The notes under the pieces: generated by a model
Told to the model about the DNA's origin: nothing
The model's input: the letters and a program-made list of their open reading frames with translations, nothing else
Databases searched by the model: none
Shown: in pieces, positions 27,807 to 35,872 of the stretch
Layout: each line of letters opens with the position of its first letter
Numbering within the stretch: position 1 is the stretch's first letter
Program-made: the position numbers and the translations under genes
NCBI RefSeq assembly: GCF_000878195.1
Contig: NZ_JXST01000020.1
Coordinates: 1 to 64,000, forward strand
Origin: Mycolicibacterium llatzerense
GTDB lineage: Bacteria > Actinomycetota > Actinomycetes > Mycobacteriales > Mycobacteriaceae
Direction of reading: 5' to 3'
Length of the DNA stretch: 64,000 nucleotides

Positions 27807-28595
27807 CTAGTGGTGATGCAGAGCGCCGTCGGCGGCCATCGCGGCGCCGACGATGCCGGCCGAATTCTGCAGCGTCGCGGCGACCACGGGCGTGCGGTTC
27901 TTCAGCAACGGCACCCACTTGTCGGCCTTCTTGCTGATCCCGCCGCCGACGATGAACAGGTCCGGCCAGATCGCGTTCTCGACCGCCACCAGCACCTTCG
28001 TGACCTCCTCGGTCCAGCGCTCGTACGACCAGTCCTTGCGTTCCTTGACCGACGACGCGGCCCGGTGCTCGGCTTCCTTGCCGCCGACCTCGATGTGCCC
28101 GAACTCGGTGTTGGGCAACAGCACACCGTCGTAGATCACCGCCGAGCCGATGCCGGTGCCGAACGTCAGCAACACGACCAGCCCGCTCACGTCGCGTCCC
28201 GCGCCGAACTTCTCCTCGGCCAGCCCGGCGGCGTCCGCGTCGTTGAGCACGGTCACGTCCTGGCCGTTCAGCCGCGAGGCGAACATGTCCCGCACGTTGG
28301 TGCCGATCCAGCTGCTGTCGACGTTGGCCGCGGTGCGCACGATGCCCTCGGTCACCACGCCGGGGTAGGTCACGCCCAGCGGTCCGGTCCAGCCGAACTC
28401 GGCCACGACCGCGGCGACGGTTTCCGAGACGGCTTCGGGAGTGGCCGGCTGCGGGGTGGGGAGCCGGAAGCGCTCGCCGATCAGCTGCCCGGTGTCGAGG
28501 TCCACGATGCCGCCCTTGACGCCGCTGCCGCCGACGTCGATACCCAGCGCTCGGTGCTGCGAGCCGTCAGTCGGTCCGGTGGGCGTCTCGGTCAT
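27807..28595 (-). CDS. ppgK: polyphosphate/ATP glucokinase PpgK
   Basis: 262 residues from ATG 28595, 5 nt after AAGGAG; a GTG 6 nt earlier is less well spaced. ROK-family sugar kinase that phosphorylates glucose with polyphosphate or [20 protein letters not shown] is the N-terminal phosphate loop, [12 protein letters not shown] holds the catalytic Asp, [13 protein letters not shown] the second phosphate loop, and [13 protein letters not shown] the polyphosphate-glucokinase variant of the sugar-binding region. Divergent from suhB. Follows sigA on the same strand, about 190 bp upstream. Confidence 0.96.
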   Translation of the reverse strand: MTETPTGPTDGSQHRALGIDVGGSGVKGGIVDLDTGQLIGERFRLPTPQPATPEAVSETVAAVVAEFGWTGPLGVTYPGVVTEGIVRTAANVDSSWIGTNVRDMFASRLNGQDVTVLNDADAAGLAEEKFGAGRDVSGLVVLLTFGTGIGSAVIYDGVLLPNTEFGHIEVGGKEAEHRAASSVKERKDWSYERWTEEVTKVLVAVENAIWPDLFIVGGGISKKADKWVPLLKNRTPVVAATLQNSAGIVGAAMAADGALHHH

Positions 28596-28666
28596 CTGCA
28601 CTCCTTGGAGGGGGTGGGCAAGAGGGCGCGACCCACACCCTAACCGCGTGTGCTGCGATAGGTGTC

Positions 28667-29518
28667 ATGACCGCACGCGAACCCGAAAGTGGCACCGCAC
28701 CCACTGCGCTGCGAGCGCTCGCCGAGCAGTTGGTGACCGAGGCCGCCGGCTTCGTCCGCAGGCGGCGCACCGAGGTTTTCGCCGGTGCCCCGCAGGGCGA
28801 CGGCGCGGTGCGCACCAAGAGCAGTCCGACCGATCCGGTGACCGTGGTGGACACCGAGACCGAGCGGCTGCTGCGGGAGCGCCTGGCGGCGTTGCGGCCG
28901 GACGACGCGATCCTGGGCGAAGAGGAAGGCGGCGCGGCGCAGGCTCCGGCGGGCGCGCCGGTGTGGGTGCTCGATCCCATCGACGGCACCGTGAACTTCA
29001 TGTACGGGCTGGGCGCCTACGCGGTGTCCGTCGGCGTGCAGATCGACGGGGTGTCGGTGGCCGGTGCGGTGGCCAACGCGGCCACCGGCGAGGTGTTCTC
29101 CGCCGCGCGCGGTCACGGGTCCGTGGTGATCCGGGACGGCGTGTCAACCGCTCTGCGCTGCAACGTCATCGACGAACTGCCCATGGCGCTGGTGGCGACC
29201 GGGTTCGCCTACGAGCGCGAGCGTCGGCGCCGTCAGGCCGGTGCGGTGGCCGAGCTCCTGGCCGAGGTGCGGGACATCCGCCGCGTCGGGTCGTGCGCCC
29301 TGGATCTGTGCATGGTCGCCGCCGGACAGCTCGACGCGTACTTCGAATCTGGTGTGCACGTGTGGGATTGGGCTGCCGCAGCCCTGATCGCCGAGGAGGC
29401 GGGCGCGGTGGTGCGGTTGCCCGCGCCCGGTGCGGACGACGACGACCTCGTCGTCGCCGCGGCACCCGGGGTGTCCGCGGCGCTGGCCGGTCAGCTGGCG
29501 CGCGTCGGCTACCGCTAG
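28667..29518 (+). CDS. suhB: inositol monophosphatase SuhB
   Basis: 283 residues. Mg2+-dependent inositol-1-phosphatase that supplies inositol for phosphatidylinositol mannosides and mycothiol. Motifs are DTETER, GEEEGG, WVLDPIDGTVNF (metal-binding Asp cluster) and WDWAAAALIAEEAGA. A short spacer of 71 bp separates it from divergent ppgK. Ends 10 bp before the stop of cei, which is convergent. Confidence 0.93.
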   Translation: MTAREPESGTAPTALRALAEQLVTEAAGFVRRRRTEVFAGAPQGDGAVRTKSSPTDPVTVVDTETERLLRERLAALRPDDAILGEEEGGAAQAPAGAPVWVLDPIDGTVNFMYGLGAYAVSVGVQIDGVSVAGAVANAATGEVFSAARGHGSVVIRDGVSTALRCNVIDELPMALVATGFAYERERRRRQAGAVAELLAEVRDIRRVGSCALDLCMVAAGQLDAYFESGVHVWDWAAAALIAEEAGAVVRLPAPGADDDDLVVAAAPGVSAALAGQLARVGYR

Positions 29519-29528
29519 CTGGTCGCGG

Positions 29529-30179
29529 CTAGCAGGTCCCGCTGTGGATCTTCGGTAGCAGCGAGGTGTCGGCGGGCTGGGTCGCGTCCGGTTTCAGGCT
29601 GGCCAGCATGGCTTCGATGTCGTCGCTGTGGGCGAGCTCGTTGAACTCGGTGCCGATCGCCAGGTCGACGGAGTCGTCGGGTCGCTGGTCCTGGAACAGC
29701 TGGGTGCAGGGCGCGACCAGCCACAGCGCGGCGGCGGCGGACTTGCCCGCCGGGCCGAACCGGATCTGGCCCTGGCATTCCATGCGGGTGCTGGCGTACA
29801 CGGGGTCGTTGCTCGCCGCCGGCTGGGCGAACCCGAGGTCGCGCAGCTCGCCGGCGACCTCGCTGGCCTGGCCGCCCTGGCCGCTGGCATTGAGCACCTT
29901 GATCTTGGTGTCGGCGAGCTTGGCCGGCACCACGTTGACCATCGAGGACTGCGAGACCTCGTCGCCGAGCTTCAGCTGGTTCGGCTCGCTCGGCGCCGGT
30001 GGGGGATTGCAGGTGATCGCCTGGTGGATTTCGGCGGGCTGGTTGGCGACCACGAGCCAGGCGATCAGCGTCGCGACGGCCAGCACTGCGAACAGCACCG
30101 CGCCGGGCACGTAGTTGCGGCGGCGGAACGGCCGACCGTGCTTGTCGAAGGCTGTGCCCTCGGTGATTTGAGCGACCAC
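29529..30179 (-). CDS. cei: envelope integrity protein Cei
   Basis: 216 residues from GTG 30179. Short basic cytoplasmic N-terminus (GRPFRRRNY), a transmembrane helix (YVPGAVLFAVLAVATLIAWLVVA, about 23-46), then an extracytoplasmic LytR_C-like domain with IKVLNASGQGGQASEVAGELRDLGF. The known mycobacterial Cei (Rv2700) is a membrane protein needed for envelope integrity and associated with VirR. Four cysteines, in CNPPP, MECQGQ, APCTQ and the C-terminal SGTC, may form disulfides. Convergent with suhB. Confidence 0.92.
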   Translation of the reverse strand: MVAQITEGTAFDKHGRPFRRRNYVPGAVLFAVLAVATLIAWLVVANQPAEIHQAITCNPPPAPSEPNQLKLGDEVSQSSMVNVVPAKLADTKIKVLNASGQGGQASEVAGELRDLGFAQPAASNDPVYASTRMECQGQIRFGPAGKSAAAALWLVAPCTQLFQDQRPDDSVDLAIGTEFNELAHSDDIEAMLASLKPDATQPADTSLLPKIHSGTC

Positions 30180-30249
30180 ATGTGCACTGTAGATGCCCCG
30201 CAGCCAGCGTGATTACGAACCATCCCTGGCGCATGTGATGCAAATCACA

Positions 30250-30255
30250 TATAAT
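30250..30255 (+). promoter_or_regulatory. perfect -10 (TATAAT) of the DUF4193 gene
   Basis: TATAAT lies 86 bp before the DUF4193 start, giving a leader of about 80 nt. No clear -35 exists. It is the only exact consensus -10 noted in this window and predicts strong housekeeping expression. Confidence 0.6.
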
Positions 30256-30341
30256 CGGCGCGCTTTCTGGGCACGAATCATTTGGTAGAAGCGTTCGACG
30301 CTGGTACAAAGCTCTGCTGCAAGGTAACGGAGGGGATGACC

Positions 30342-30644
30342 ATGGCTACCGATTACGACGCCCCGCGGCGTTCAGAGACTGATGAGGTTTCCGAGGACTC
30401 TCTGGAGGAGCTCAAAGCACGACGCAATGAGGCCCAGTCCGCCGTCGTTGACGTCGACGAAACCGACTCGGCCGAAAACTTCGAGTTGCCCGGCGCTGAC
30501 CTGTCGGGCGAGGAACTCTCGGTCCGAGTGGTGCCCAAGCAGGCCGATGAGTTCACCTGCTCGAGCTGCTTCCTGGTGCAACACCGCAGCCGTCTCGCCA
30601 GCGAGAAGAACGGCGTGATGATCTGCACTGACTGCGCCGCCTAG
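30342..30644 (+). CDS. DUF4193 zinc-ribbon protein
   Basis: 100 residues from ATG 30342 (MATDYDAPRRSETDEVSE), preceded by GGAGGGG; ATG 30336 is also possible. Acidic N-terminal two thirds, then FTCSSCFLVQHRSRLASEKNGVMICTDCAA with two CxxC pairs forming a probable zinc ribbon. DUF4193 is conserved across actinobacteria and often strongly expressed; function unknown. The perfect TATAAT upstream fits high expression. Corresponds to Rv2699c. Confidence 0.92.
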   Translation: MATDYDAPRRSETDEVSEDSLEELKARRNEAQSAVVDVDETDSAENFELPGADLSGEELSVRVVPKQADEFTCSSCFLVQHRSRLASEKNGVMICTDCAA

Positions 30645-30658
30645 GGATTCACACTCAG

Positions 30659-30725
30659 GACGGCGAATGGCCGGTCCACACCCGCAGCTGAATCAGTTGC
30701 GAGCGTGGACCGGCCATTCGCCGTC
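30659..30725. terminator. very long bidirectional hairpin
   Basis: Perfect 21-bp arms at 30659-30679 and 30705-30725 (left arm begins GACGGCGAATGG and ends GGTCCAC) with a 25-nt loop that holds its own short stem. It lies between the stops of convergent genes DUF4193 and DUF3093. Confidence 0.75.
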
Positions 30726-30736
30726 TTGCGGGCCGG

Positions 30737-31228
30737 TCAGCGGCCCTGCAGTGCCGCCAGCACCCGATCCGGATGCCGCGTGCTCACCAGCCAGTACGGC
30801 GTGGGGTCATCCGGATCGTCGAGGACGACGAGGATCAGCGGCCCGACCCAGGCGCGGTGTACGACGTACGCGGCGGGGTCCAGCTGCCGGCCCAGGGCCG
30901 CCGACTTCGCCGAACGCGGCACCTCGGCCGATCGGGAGATGACGTTCGTGGGGATGTGTGCCGGCCCGACCCACAGCTCGGTCTCGGCGTCCGGTCCGGT
31001 TCCGGTGCCCACCACGCGCAGCTCGATGCGCCCCATCCACACCAGCGTCGCCGCGGCGACCGGGAGCAGCACGGCGAAGGGCGCCCACGTCGGTACCCCC
31101 GACACGCCTTGCACCACTTCCAGCGCGATCAGGGCCGCCAGCCCGAAACCCGGTAACCACCACCACAAAGGCACCGTCAACCGCTCTCGGTAGCGGACCG
31201 TTTGGGTGGCTGCTCGCGTGTCTGACAC
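30737..31228 (-). CDS. DUF3093 membrane protein
   Basis: 163 residues from GTG 31228 ([25 protein letters not shown]); the reading to 31261 would overlap the dut start region. Two transmembrane helices ([22 protein letters not shown] and [21 protein letters not shown]) and a soluble domain of about 100 residues with [20 protein letters not shown]-like [19 protein letters not shown]3093 is an actinobacterial family of unknown function. Divergent from dut; Rv2698 by synteny. Confidence 0.85.
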   Translation of the reverse strand: MSDTRAATQTVRYRERLTVPLWWWLPGFGLAALIALEVVQGVSGVPTWAPFAVLLPVAAATLVWMGRIELRVVGTGTGPDAETELWVGPAHIPTNVISRSAEVPRSAKSAALGRQLDPAAYVVHRAWVGPLILVVLDDPDDPTPYWLVSTRHPDRVLAALQGR

Positions 31229-31239
31229 GCGGCCAAGGG

Positions 31240-31245
31240 TAGTCT
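31240..31245 (+). promoter_or_regulatory. candidate -10 (TAGTCT) for leaderless dut
   Basis: TAGTCT ends 8 nt before the GTG start of dut, and no Shine-Dalgarno lies between. Confidence 0.5.
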
Positions 31246-31253
31246 GTGGCACC

Positions 31254-31718
31254 GTGCCCACCTCTCTGGCGGTAGTTCGTCTGGACCGGGATCTGCCGAT
31301 GCCGGCCCGGGCTCACGACGGCGATGCCGGCGTCGATCTGTTCAGCGCAATCGACCTCGAACTGGCCCCCGGCCAGCGCGAGTTGGTGCCGACGGGGATC
31401 GCCGTCGCCATTCCGCACGGCATGGTCGGCCTGGTCCACCCGCGCTCGGGATTGGCTATCCGCGTTGGGCTTTCGATCGTCAACGCGCCTGGCACCGTCG
31501 ATGCCGGGTATCGCGGCGAGATCAAGGTGGCGCTGATCAACCTCGACCTCAGTGAGCCCATCACCGTCCAGCGCGGCGACCGGATCGCTCAGCTGCTGGT
31601 GCAGCGGGTCGAGCTGCCCGAGCTGGTCGAGGTCACGTCGTTCGACGAGGCCGGACTGGCTGACACCTCACGTGGCGCGGGCGGCCACGGTTCCTCCGGC
31701 GGACATGCGAGTTTGTGA
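31254..31718 (+). CDS. dut: deoxyuridine 5'-triphosphate nucleotidohydrolase
   Basis: 154 residues from GTG 31254. Trimeric dUTPase; hydrolyses dUTP to dUMP and PPi. Motif 1 [12 protein letters not shown], motif 2 [15 protein letters not shown], motif 3 [20 protein letters not shown], motif 4 [11 protein letters not shown], and the C-terminal Gly-rich arm [14 protein letters not shown] (P-loop-like motif 5). The Ala-Pro in NAPG and the mycobacterial surface loop agree with the family. TAGTCT lies 8 nt upstream. Its stop overlaps the DUF3710 start (TGATG). Confidence 0.96.
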   Translation: MPTSLAVVRLDRDLPMPARAHDGDAGVDLFSAIDLELAPGQRELVPTGIAVAIPHGMVGLVHPRSGLAIRVGLSIVNAPGTVDAGYRGEIKVALINLDLSEPITVQRGDRIAQLLVQRVELPELVEVTSFDEAGLADTSRGAGGHGSSGGHASL

Positions 31719-32461
31719 TGGCATTCGAATTCAACTCCGAAGAAGACGGCCCCTTCGACATCGAGGACTTCGACGACCCGGCCGACGCCGAGGCGGCCCG
31801 CCTGGATTTGGGTGGCGTGCTGGTCCCGGTGCCCGACGGTTCGCAGCTCAACGTCGAGGTCAATGAGCAGGGCGTGCCGAATGCCGTCTGGATCATGACG
31901 CCCAACGGCCGGTTCTCCGTCGCGGCGTACGCGGCGCCGAAGACCGGTGGCCTGTGGCGCGAGATCGCCGCCGAGCTGGCGGAGTCGCTCCGGGCCGACA
32001 ACGCGCAGGCGCGGATCGAAGACGGGCCCTGGGGTCGCGAGGTCGTCGGCCTGCCGGTGCCGCAGCCCGGCCAGGGGCAGGTCGTGATGCGCTTCATCGG
32101 GGCCGACGGCTACCGGTGGATGGTGCGGTGCGTCGTCGTCGGCACCGAGGAGACCATCGACGCCATCGCCGACGAGGCCCGAACCTCGTTGGCGGACACC
32201 GTAGTTCGCCGCGGTGACACCCCGCTGGCAGTCCGCAGCCCGCTGCCGGTGCAGCTGTCCGAGCCGCTGCTGGAGCAGCTGCGCGCGGCGGCCGCTCAGA
32301 TGGCGCAGCAGCAGATGGAGCAGGCTCAGCAGGCGCTCGAGCAGCTGCAGCAGCACATGCAACAGCAGCCCGAAGGTGAGCCCGACGCCCGCCGCAGCGA
32401 GCAGGGCTCGGCCATGCAGCAGCTGCGCACCCAGCAGATGGGCACCATCACAGGAGGCTGA
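31718..32461 (+). CDS. DUF3710 family protein
   Basis: 247 residues from ATG 31718, overlapping the dut stop by one base. Acidic start (FNSEEDGPFDIEDFDDPADAEAARLDLGG), a core with WIMTPNGRFSVAAYAAP, GLWREIAAELAESLR, PWGREVVG and RWMVRCVVVG, then a Gln-rich helical tail (about residues 190-230). DUF3710 is actinobacterial and has no known function. Forms an operon with dut, suggesting a link to nucleotide metabolism or DNA maintenance (inference). The 3' end overlaps the convergent hydrolase by 14 bp. Confidence 0.88.
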   Translation: MAFEFNSEEDGPFDIEDFDDPADAEAARLDLGGVLVPVPDGSQLNVEVNEQGVPNAVWIMTPNGRFSVAAYAAPKTGGLWREIAAELAESLRADNAQARIEDGPWGREVVGLPVPQPGQGQVVMRFIGADGYRWMVRCVVVGTEETIDAIADEARTSLADTVVRRGDTPLAVRSPLPVQLSEPLLEQLRAAAAQMAQQQMEQAQQALEQLQQHMQQQPEGEPDARRSEQGSAMQQLRTQQMGTITGG

Positions 32462-33158
32462 CGGCCTCCCGCAGCGCGGCCACGCAGGCGTCGCCCAGCA
32501 CCGTCGGCTCTACACCCATCGCTTCGAGGGTGACGGTCCGCAGCGCGGCCCTGGGGGCGGCCACGGCCCATTCCGCGGCGACCGCAACGGGGTGGACGGC
32601 GTCGTCCACGGCCCCGGCCACGCCCATCGGCACCTGTAGCTCAGCGAGTTGTTCGCGCGTCGGCCCGCCGTAACCCGCCGCCTCTTCCATCGCGTCCGGC
32701 AGGCCCGGCCACTGCGCTGTCCATGACCGCGTCAGTTCGTCCGCGAGCCAGGCCGGGCTGCCCGCGCGCATGCCGGCGACGGCCGCATCCAGCCCGATCT
32801 CGCGCAGCTGCTGCGCGGAGTAGCGGGCGGCTTGTGCGGCGGGCGCGCCGTCGGATTCGCCGGTCCAGGCGGGCAGTGCGGCCAGGACGGCAATGCATTG
32901 ATCCGGGTGGTTCAGCGCCCAGTTCGTCGCCACCGCAGCGCCCAGTGACACCCCGCCGACCATGATCGGGCCCTGCTGCGCGGCGGCGTCGAGCGCTTCG
33001 AGATAGCCGGCGATCAGGCCGCTCGGCAGCGGTCGCGGCGCGACCACCACGGCTCCCGCTTCGAGCAGGGCGCCACCGAAGGCCCGGCGGATGTAGTCGT
33101 CGTCAGATCCCGTGCCGGGCAGGAGTACCGCGGTCATCCCTTGCAAGTTGGCCGTCAT
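32448..33158 (-). CDS. alpha/beta hydrolase (Rv2695-like)
   Basis: 236 residues if started at ATG 33158 (MTANLQGMTAVLLPGTGSDDDYI); an ATG at 33137 is equally possible and the frame extends to 33275. Alpha/beta fold with LLPGTGSDDDYIRRAFG, GGVSLGAAVATNWAL holding the GxSxG nucleophile near residue 100, GAVDDAVHPV with the likely Asp/His segment, and a final VLGDACVAALR helix. Small, no signal peptide. Substrate unknown. Convergent with and overlapping DUF3710. Confidence 0.8.
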   Translation of the reverse strand: MTANLQGMTAVLLPGTGSDDDYIRRAFGGALLEAGAVVVAPRPLPSGLIAGYLEALDAAAQQGPIMVGGVSLGAAVATNWALNHPDQCIAVLAALPAWTGESDGAPAAQAARYSAQQLREIGLDAAVAGMRAGSPAWLADELTRSWTAQWPGLPDAMEEAAGYGGPTREQLAELQVPMGVAGAVDDAVHPVAVAAEWAVAAPRAALRTVTLEAMGVEPTVLGDACVAALREAVSLL

Positions 33159-33343
33159 CCCTCGATGGTGCCCGGCGGTGGAAATCGCGCTCGCAAGGGG
33201 GTCGCGCCGGAAGTGCGGTCCAGTGAGCGGGATAACGAAGATATATCCCGCGCCGAAATGGCGAATCGGAACCAAGAGGTCTAGCGTGACGTTGGTTAGA
33301 TAGCGGGTCCACGGTGGATTCGCAGCAAGTCTCAGGAGAGACC

Positions 33344-33715
33344 ATGGCTACGGCGGAAGGCTATTTGCGCCGGCTCACCCGGCGGCTTACCGAGGACCTC
33401 GAACAGAGTGATGTCCAGGAGCTGAACGACGAGGCCCTCAATACCGGCGCCATGCGGGCGGTGGACTGTACGCGCGGACAAGAAGTGACGATGGTCGGCA
33501 CGCTGCGGTGTGTCGAGACCAACGGCAAGGGCTGTTCTGGTGGCGTACGGGCCGAGCTGTTCGATGGCACCGACACGGTCACGCTGGTCTGGTTGGGGCA
33601 GCGGCGCATCCCTGGCATCGAGTCCGGGCGGACCCTGCGGGTGCACGGACGGTTGGGCAAATTGGACAGCGGGGCCAAGGCGATCTACAACCCGCATTAC
33701 GAGATTCAGAAGTGA
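33344..33715 (+). CDS. OB-fold nucleic-acid-binding protein
   Basis: 123 residues from ATG 33344 (MATAEGYLRRLTRRLTEDLEQSDVQ), with AGGAG 8 nt upstream. The N-terminal helix precedes an OB-fold: GQEVTMVGTLRCV, GVRAELFDGTDTVTLVWLGQRRIPGIESGRTLRVHGRLG, and YNPHYEIQK at the end. This resembles the OB domain of RecG-type helicases and the actinobacterial Rv2694c family. The TGA overlaps the GTG of the DUF3159 gene, so the pair is coupled. May bind single-stranded DNA or tRNA; not shown. Confidence 0.88.
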   Translation: MATAEGYLRRLTRRLTEDLEQSDVQELNDEALNTGAMRAVDCTRGQEVTMVGTLRCVETNGKGCSGGVRAELFDGTDTVTLVWLGQRRIPGIESGRTLRVHGRLGKLDSGAKAIYNPHYEIQK

Positions 33716-34428
33716 CTTTCCCCGACAAGGGGACCGCGGACAGCGAGCAGGCCGAAGCCGACGTCGAAATCATCGCTGAGGCCCAGGAGGACGACCGCGA
33801 CGCGAAGCTGACGGCGCACGTCCTGCTGGAGCAGATGGGCGGCGTCAGCGGCCTGATCTATTCGTCCCTGCCGGTCCTCGTCTTCGTCCCGATCTCCAGC
33901 TTCTTCGGGCTGACTGCCGCGATCTATTCAGCGCTCGGTGTGGCCGGGCTGGTCCTGGTGTGGCGGCTGGCGCGCCGCGAATCGGTGCAGCCCGCGGTGT
34001 CGGGCTTCATCGGCGTGGGGATCAGCGCGCTGATCGCCTACCTGATCGGCGCCTCGAAAGGCTATTTCCTACTTGGCATCTGGTCGTCGCTGATCTACGC
34101 CGGGGTGTTCACCATCTCGATCGTGATCCGCCGCCCACTGGTCGGGTACGGCTGGAGCTGGGTCACCGGGCACGACCGCAGCTGGCGTGACATCCGGCGT
34201 GCGGTGCTCGCGTTCGACATCGCGACCGCAGTGTGGGTGCTGGTGTTCGCGGCGCGGTTCCTGGTGCAGAACCACCTGTACGGGCAGGACCAGACCGGCC
34301 TGCTCGGCGTGGCGCGGATCGCCATGGGCTGGCCGCTCACCGCGGTCGCCGCGCTGGCGTCCTACCTGGCCATCCGGACGGCGCAGAAGGCCCTCCGGGA
34401 CGCCGAACACCACGTCACCGAGGACTAG
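33712..34428 (+). CDS. DUF3159 integral membrane protein
   Basis: 238 residues from GTG 33712, overlapping the OB-fold gene stop (GTGA). Acidic cytoplasmic N-terminus of about 40 residues, then five or six transmembrane helices (LIYSSLPVLVFVPISSFFGLTAAIYSALGV, IGVGISALIAYLIGASKG, LGIWSSLIYAGVFTISIVI, and others). DUF3159 is an actinobacterial family of unknown function. Its stop overlaps the ceoC stop by 4 bp (convergent). Confidence 0.87.
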   Translation: MTFPDKGTADSEQAEADVEIIAEAQEDDRDAKLTAHVLLEQMGGVSGLIYSSLPVLVFVPISSFFGLTAAIYSALGVAGLVLVWRLARRESVQPAVSGFIGVGISALIAYLIGASKGYFLLGIWSSLIYAGVFTISIVIRRPLVGYGWSWVTGHDRSWRDIRRAVLAFDIATAVWVLVFAARFLVQNHLYGQDQTGLLGVARIAMGWPLTAVAALASYLAIRTAQKALRDAEHHVTED

Positions 34429-35084
34429 CTCGGATTCAGCACCTGGTTGCGCAGCTCCTGCTCGACCTCGGCGACCGCGACGAACAGCAGTTCGTCGCCG
34501 CCCTCGAGCGGCTCGTCGGATTCGGGCACGATGACGCGCGGGCCGCGCAGGATGGTCACCAACGTCGCGTCGCGCGGCAGCTGCAGCCGCTTGACCGCCT
34601 TGCCGCCCCACGGTGTGTCGTCGGGCAGCGTGATCTCGACCAGGTTGGCCTGGCCCTTGCGGAAACTCATCAGGCGGACCAGGTCGCCCACCGACACGGC
34701 TTCTTCGACCAGTGACGCCAGCATGCGCGGCGTGGACACCGCTACGTCGACGCCCCAGCTGTCGTCGAACAGCCACTCGTTGCGCGGGTCGTTGACCCGG
34801 GCCACGACGCGGGGGACCGCGAACTCGGTCTTGGCGAGCAGACTGACCACGACGTTGGCCTTGTCGTCGCCGGTGGCGGCGATGACGACGTCGAACTCGT
34901 GAAGTTTGACGGACTCGAGCAGCGACAGCTCGCACGCGTCACCCAGACGCCACTGCGCGGCGGGGACGGCGTCGACGTCGATGTGATCCGGATTGCGCTC
35001 CAGCAGCGTCACCTCGTGGTGATCGACCAGTTCCCGCGCGATGGAGCGGCCGACGGCGCCGGCGCCCGCGATTGCGACCTTCAT
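34425..35084 (-). CDS. ceoC: TrkA-family potassium uptake regulator CeoC
   Basis: 219 residues. Rossmann RCK_N fold (MKVAIAGAGAVGRSIARELVDHHEV) that binds NAD(H) or nucleotide, a middle ATGDDKANVVVSLLAKTEF, and a C-terminal RCK_C (TrkA_C) domain from about residue 140 (ANLVEITLPDDTPWGGKAV). Such subunits gate Trk/Ktr-type K+ channels. Follows ceoB by 9 bp as an operon; no TrkH/KtrB subunit is encoded nearby, but a permease is divergent. Confidence 0.93.
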   Translation of the reverse strand: MKVAIAGAGAVGRSIARELVDHHEVTLLERNPDHIDVDAVPAAQWRLGDACELSLLESVKLHEFDVVIAATGDDKANVVVSLLAKTEFAVPRVVARVNDPRNEWLFDDSWGVDVAVSTPRMLASLVEEAVSVGDLVRLMSFRKGQANLVEITLPDDTPWGGKAVKRLQLPRDATLVTILRGPRVIVPESDEPLEGGDELLFVAVAEVEQELRNQVLNPS

Positions 35085-35093
35085 GTGCGCTCC

Positions 35094-35768
35094 CTAGTGG
35101 CTTTCGACGTCGTCGCCGGGCGGCAGTGAGGCGATGGCGATGGCTTCGGCGACGCGGCCGGACACTGCGGCCATGTACACCTGATCGCCGGCCTGGATGA
35201 CGGTCTTGGCGTCCGGCAGCACGCCGCTGCCGAACCGGATGAGGAATGCGACACGGCCGCCGGTCGCGGCTTCCAGCGCGGTGACGCGGAAGCCGACCCA
35301 CTCCTCGTGCAGGGACAGTTCGGTGACGCCGACGTTGCCCGACGGATCGCGCCACTTGGTGGTCTCGGTCTCGCGGGTGAGCAGATTCAGCAACCGGTCG
35401 GTGGTCCACGGCACCGTCGCGATGGTCGGGATGCCGAGCCGCTCGTACACCGCCGCGCGCTTGGCGTCGTAGATGCGCGCCACGACGCGCTGCACTCCGA
35501 AGGTCTCGCGCGCGACCCGCGCCGAGATGATGTTCGAGTTGTCGCCGGACGACACGGCGGCGAACGCGCCGGCCTCTTCGATACCGGCCCGCTCCAGCAC
35601 GTCGCGGTCAAAACCCATGCCCAGCACGCGTTCTCCCGGAAATTCCGGGGACAGCCGGTGGAAGGCCGTCTTATCTCGGTCGATCACGGCGACCTCGTGG
35701 CCGATGCGGGCCAACCCGTCTGCCAGCGATGCGCCAACCCGGCCGCAGCCCATCACGACTACTCGCAC
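35094..35768 (-). CDS. ceoB: TrkA-family potassium uptake regulator CeoB
   Basis: 224 residues. Rossmann RCK_N domain (MRVVVMGCGRVGASLADGLARIGHEVAVIDRD), VSSGDNSNIISARVARETFGVQRVVARIYD, and a C-terminal TrkA_C domain (ELSLHEEWVGFRVTALEAA). Paired with CeoC; together they regulate K+ uptake in mycobacteria. Two RCK genes in series with a divergent permease suggests the permease is the controlled transporter (inference). Confidence 0.93.
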   Translation of the reverse strand: MRVVVMGCGRVGASLADGLARIGHEVAVIDRDKTAFHRLSPEFPGERVLGMGFDRDVLERAGIEEAGAFAAVSSGDNSNIISARVARETFGVQRVVARIYDAKRAAVYERLGIPTIATVPWTTDRLLNLLTRETETTKWRDPSGNVGVTELSLHEEWVGFRVTALEAATGGRVAFLIRFGSGVLPDAKTVIQAGDQVYMAAVSGRVAEAIAIASLPPGDDVESH

Positions 35769-35872
35769 CAGCCGATCCTTTCTGGGCCAGGAACCGGCCC
35801 CGAAGCGAATTTCATGCCTCAGCTCAGTCCGAACGCTACAACCCGAGCCCCGGGGGCTTACCCTTGGCTCTC

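Noticed and set aside
35729..35872. Longer N-terminus of the KimA-like permease
   Set aside because: The extension overlaps the divergent ceoB gene and lacks permease similarity; GTG 35873 fits.
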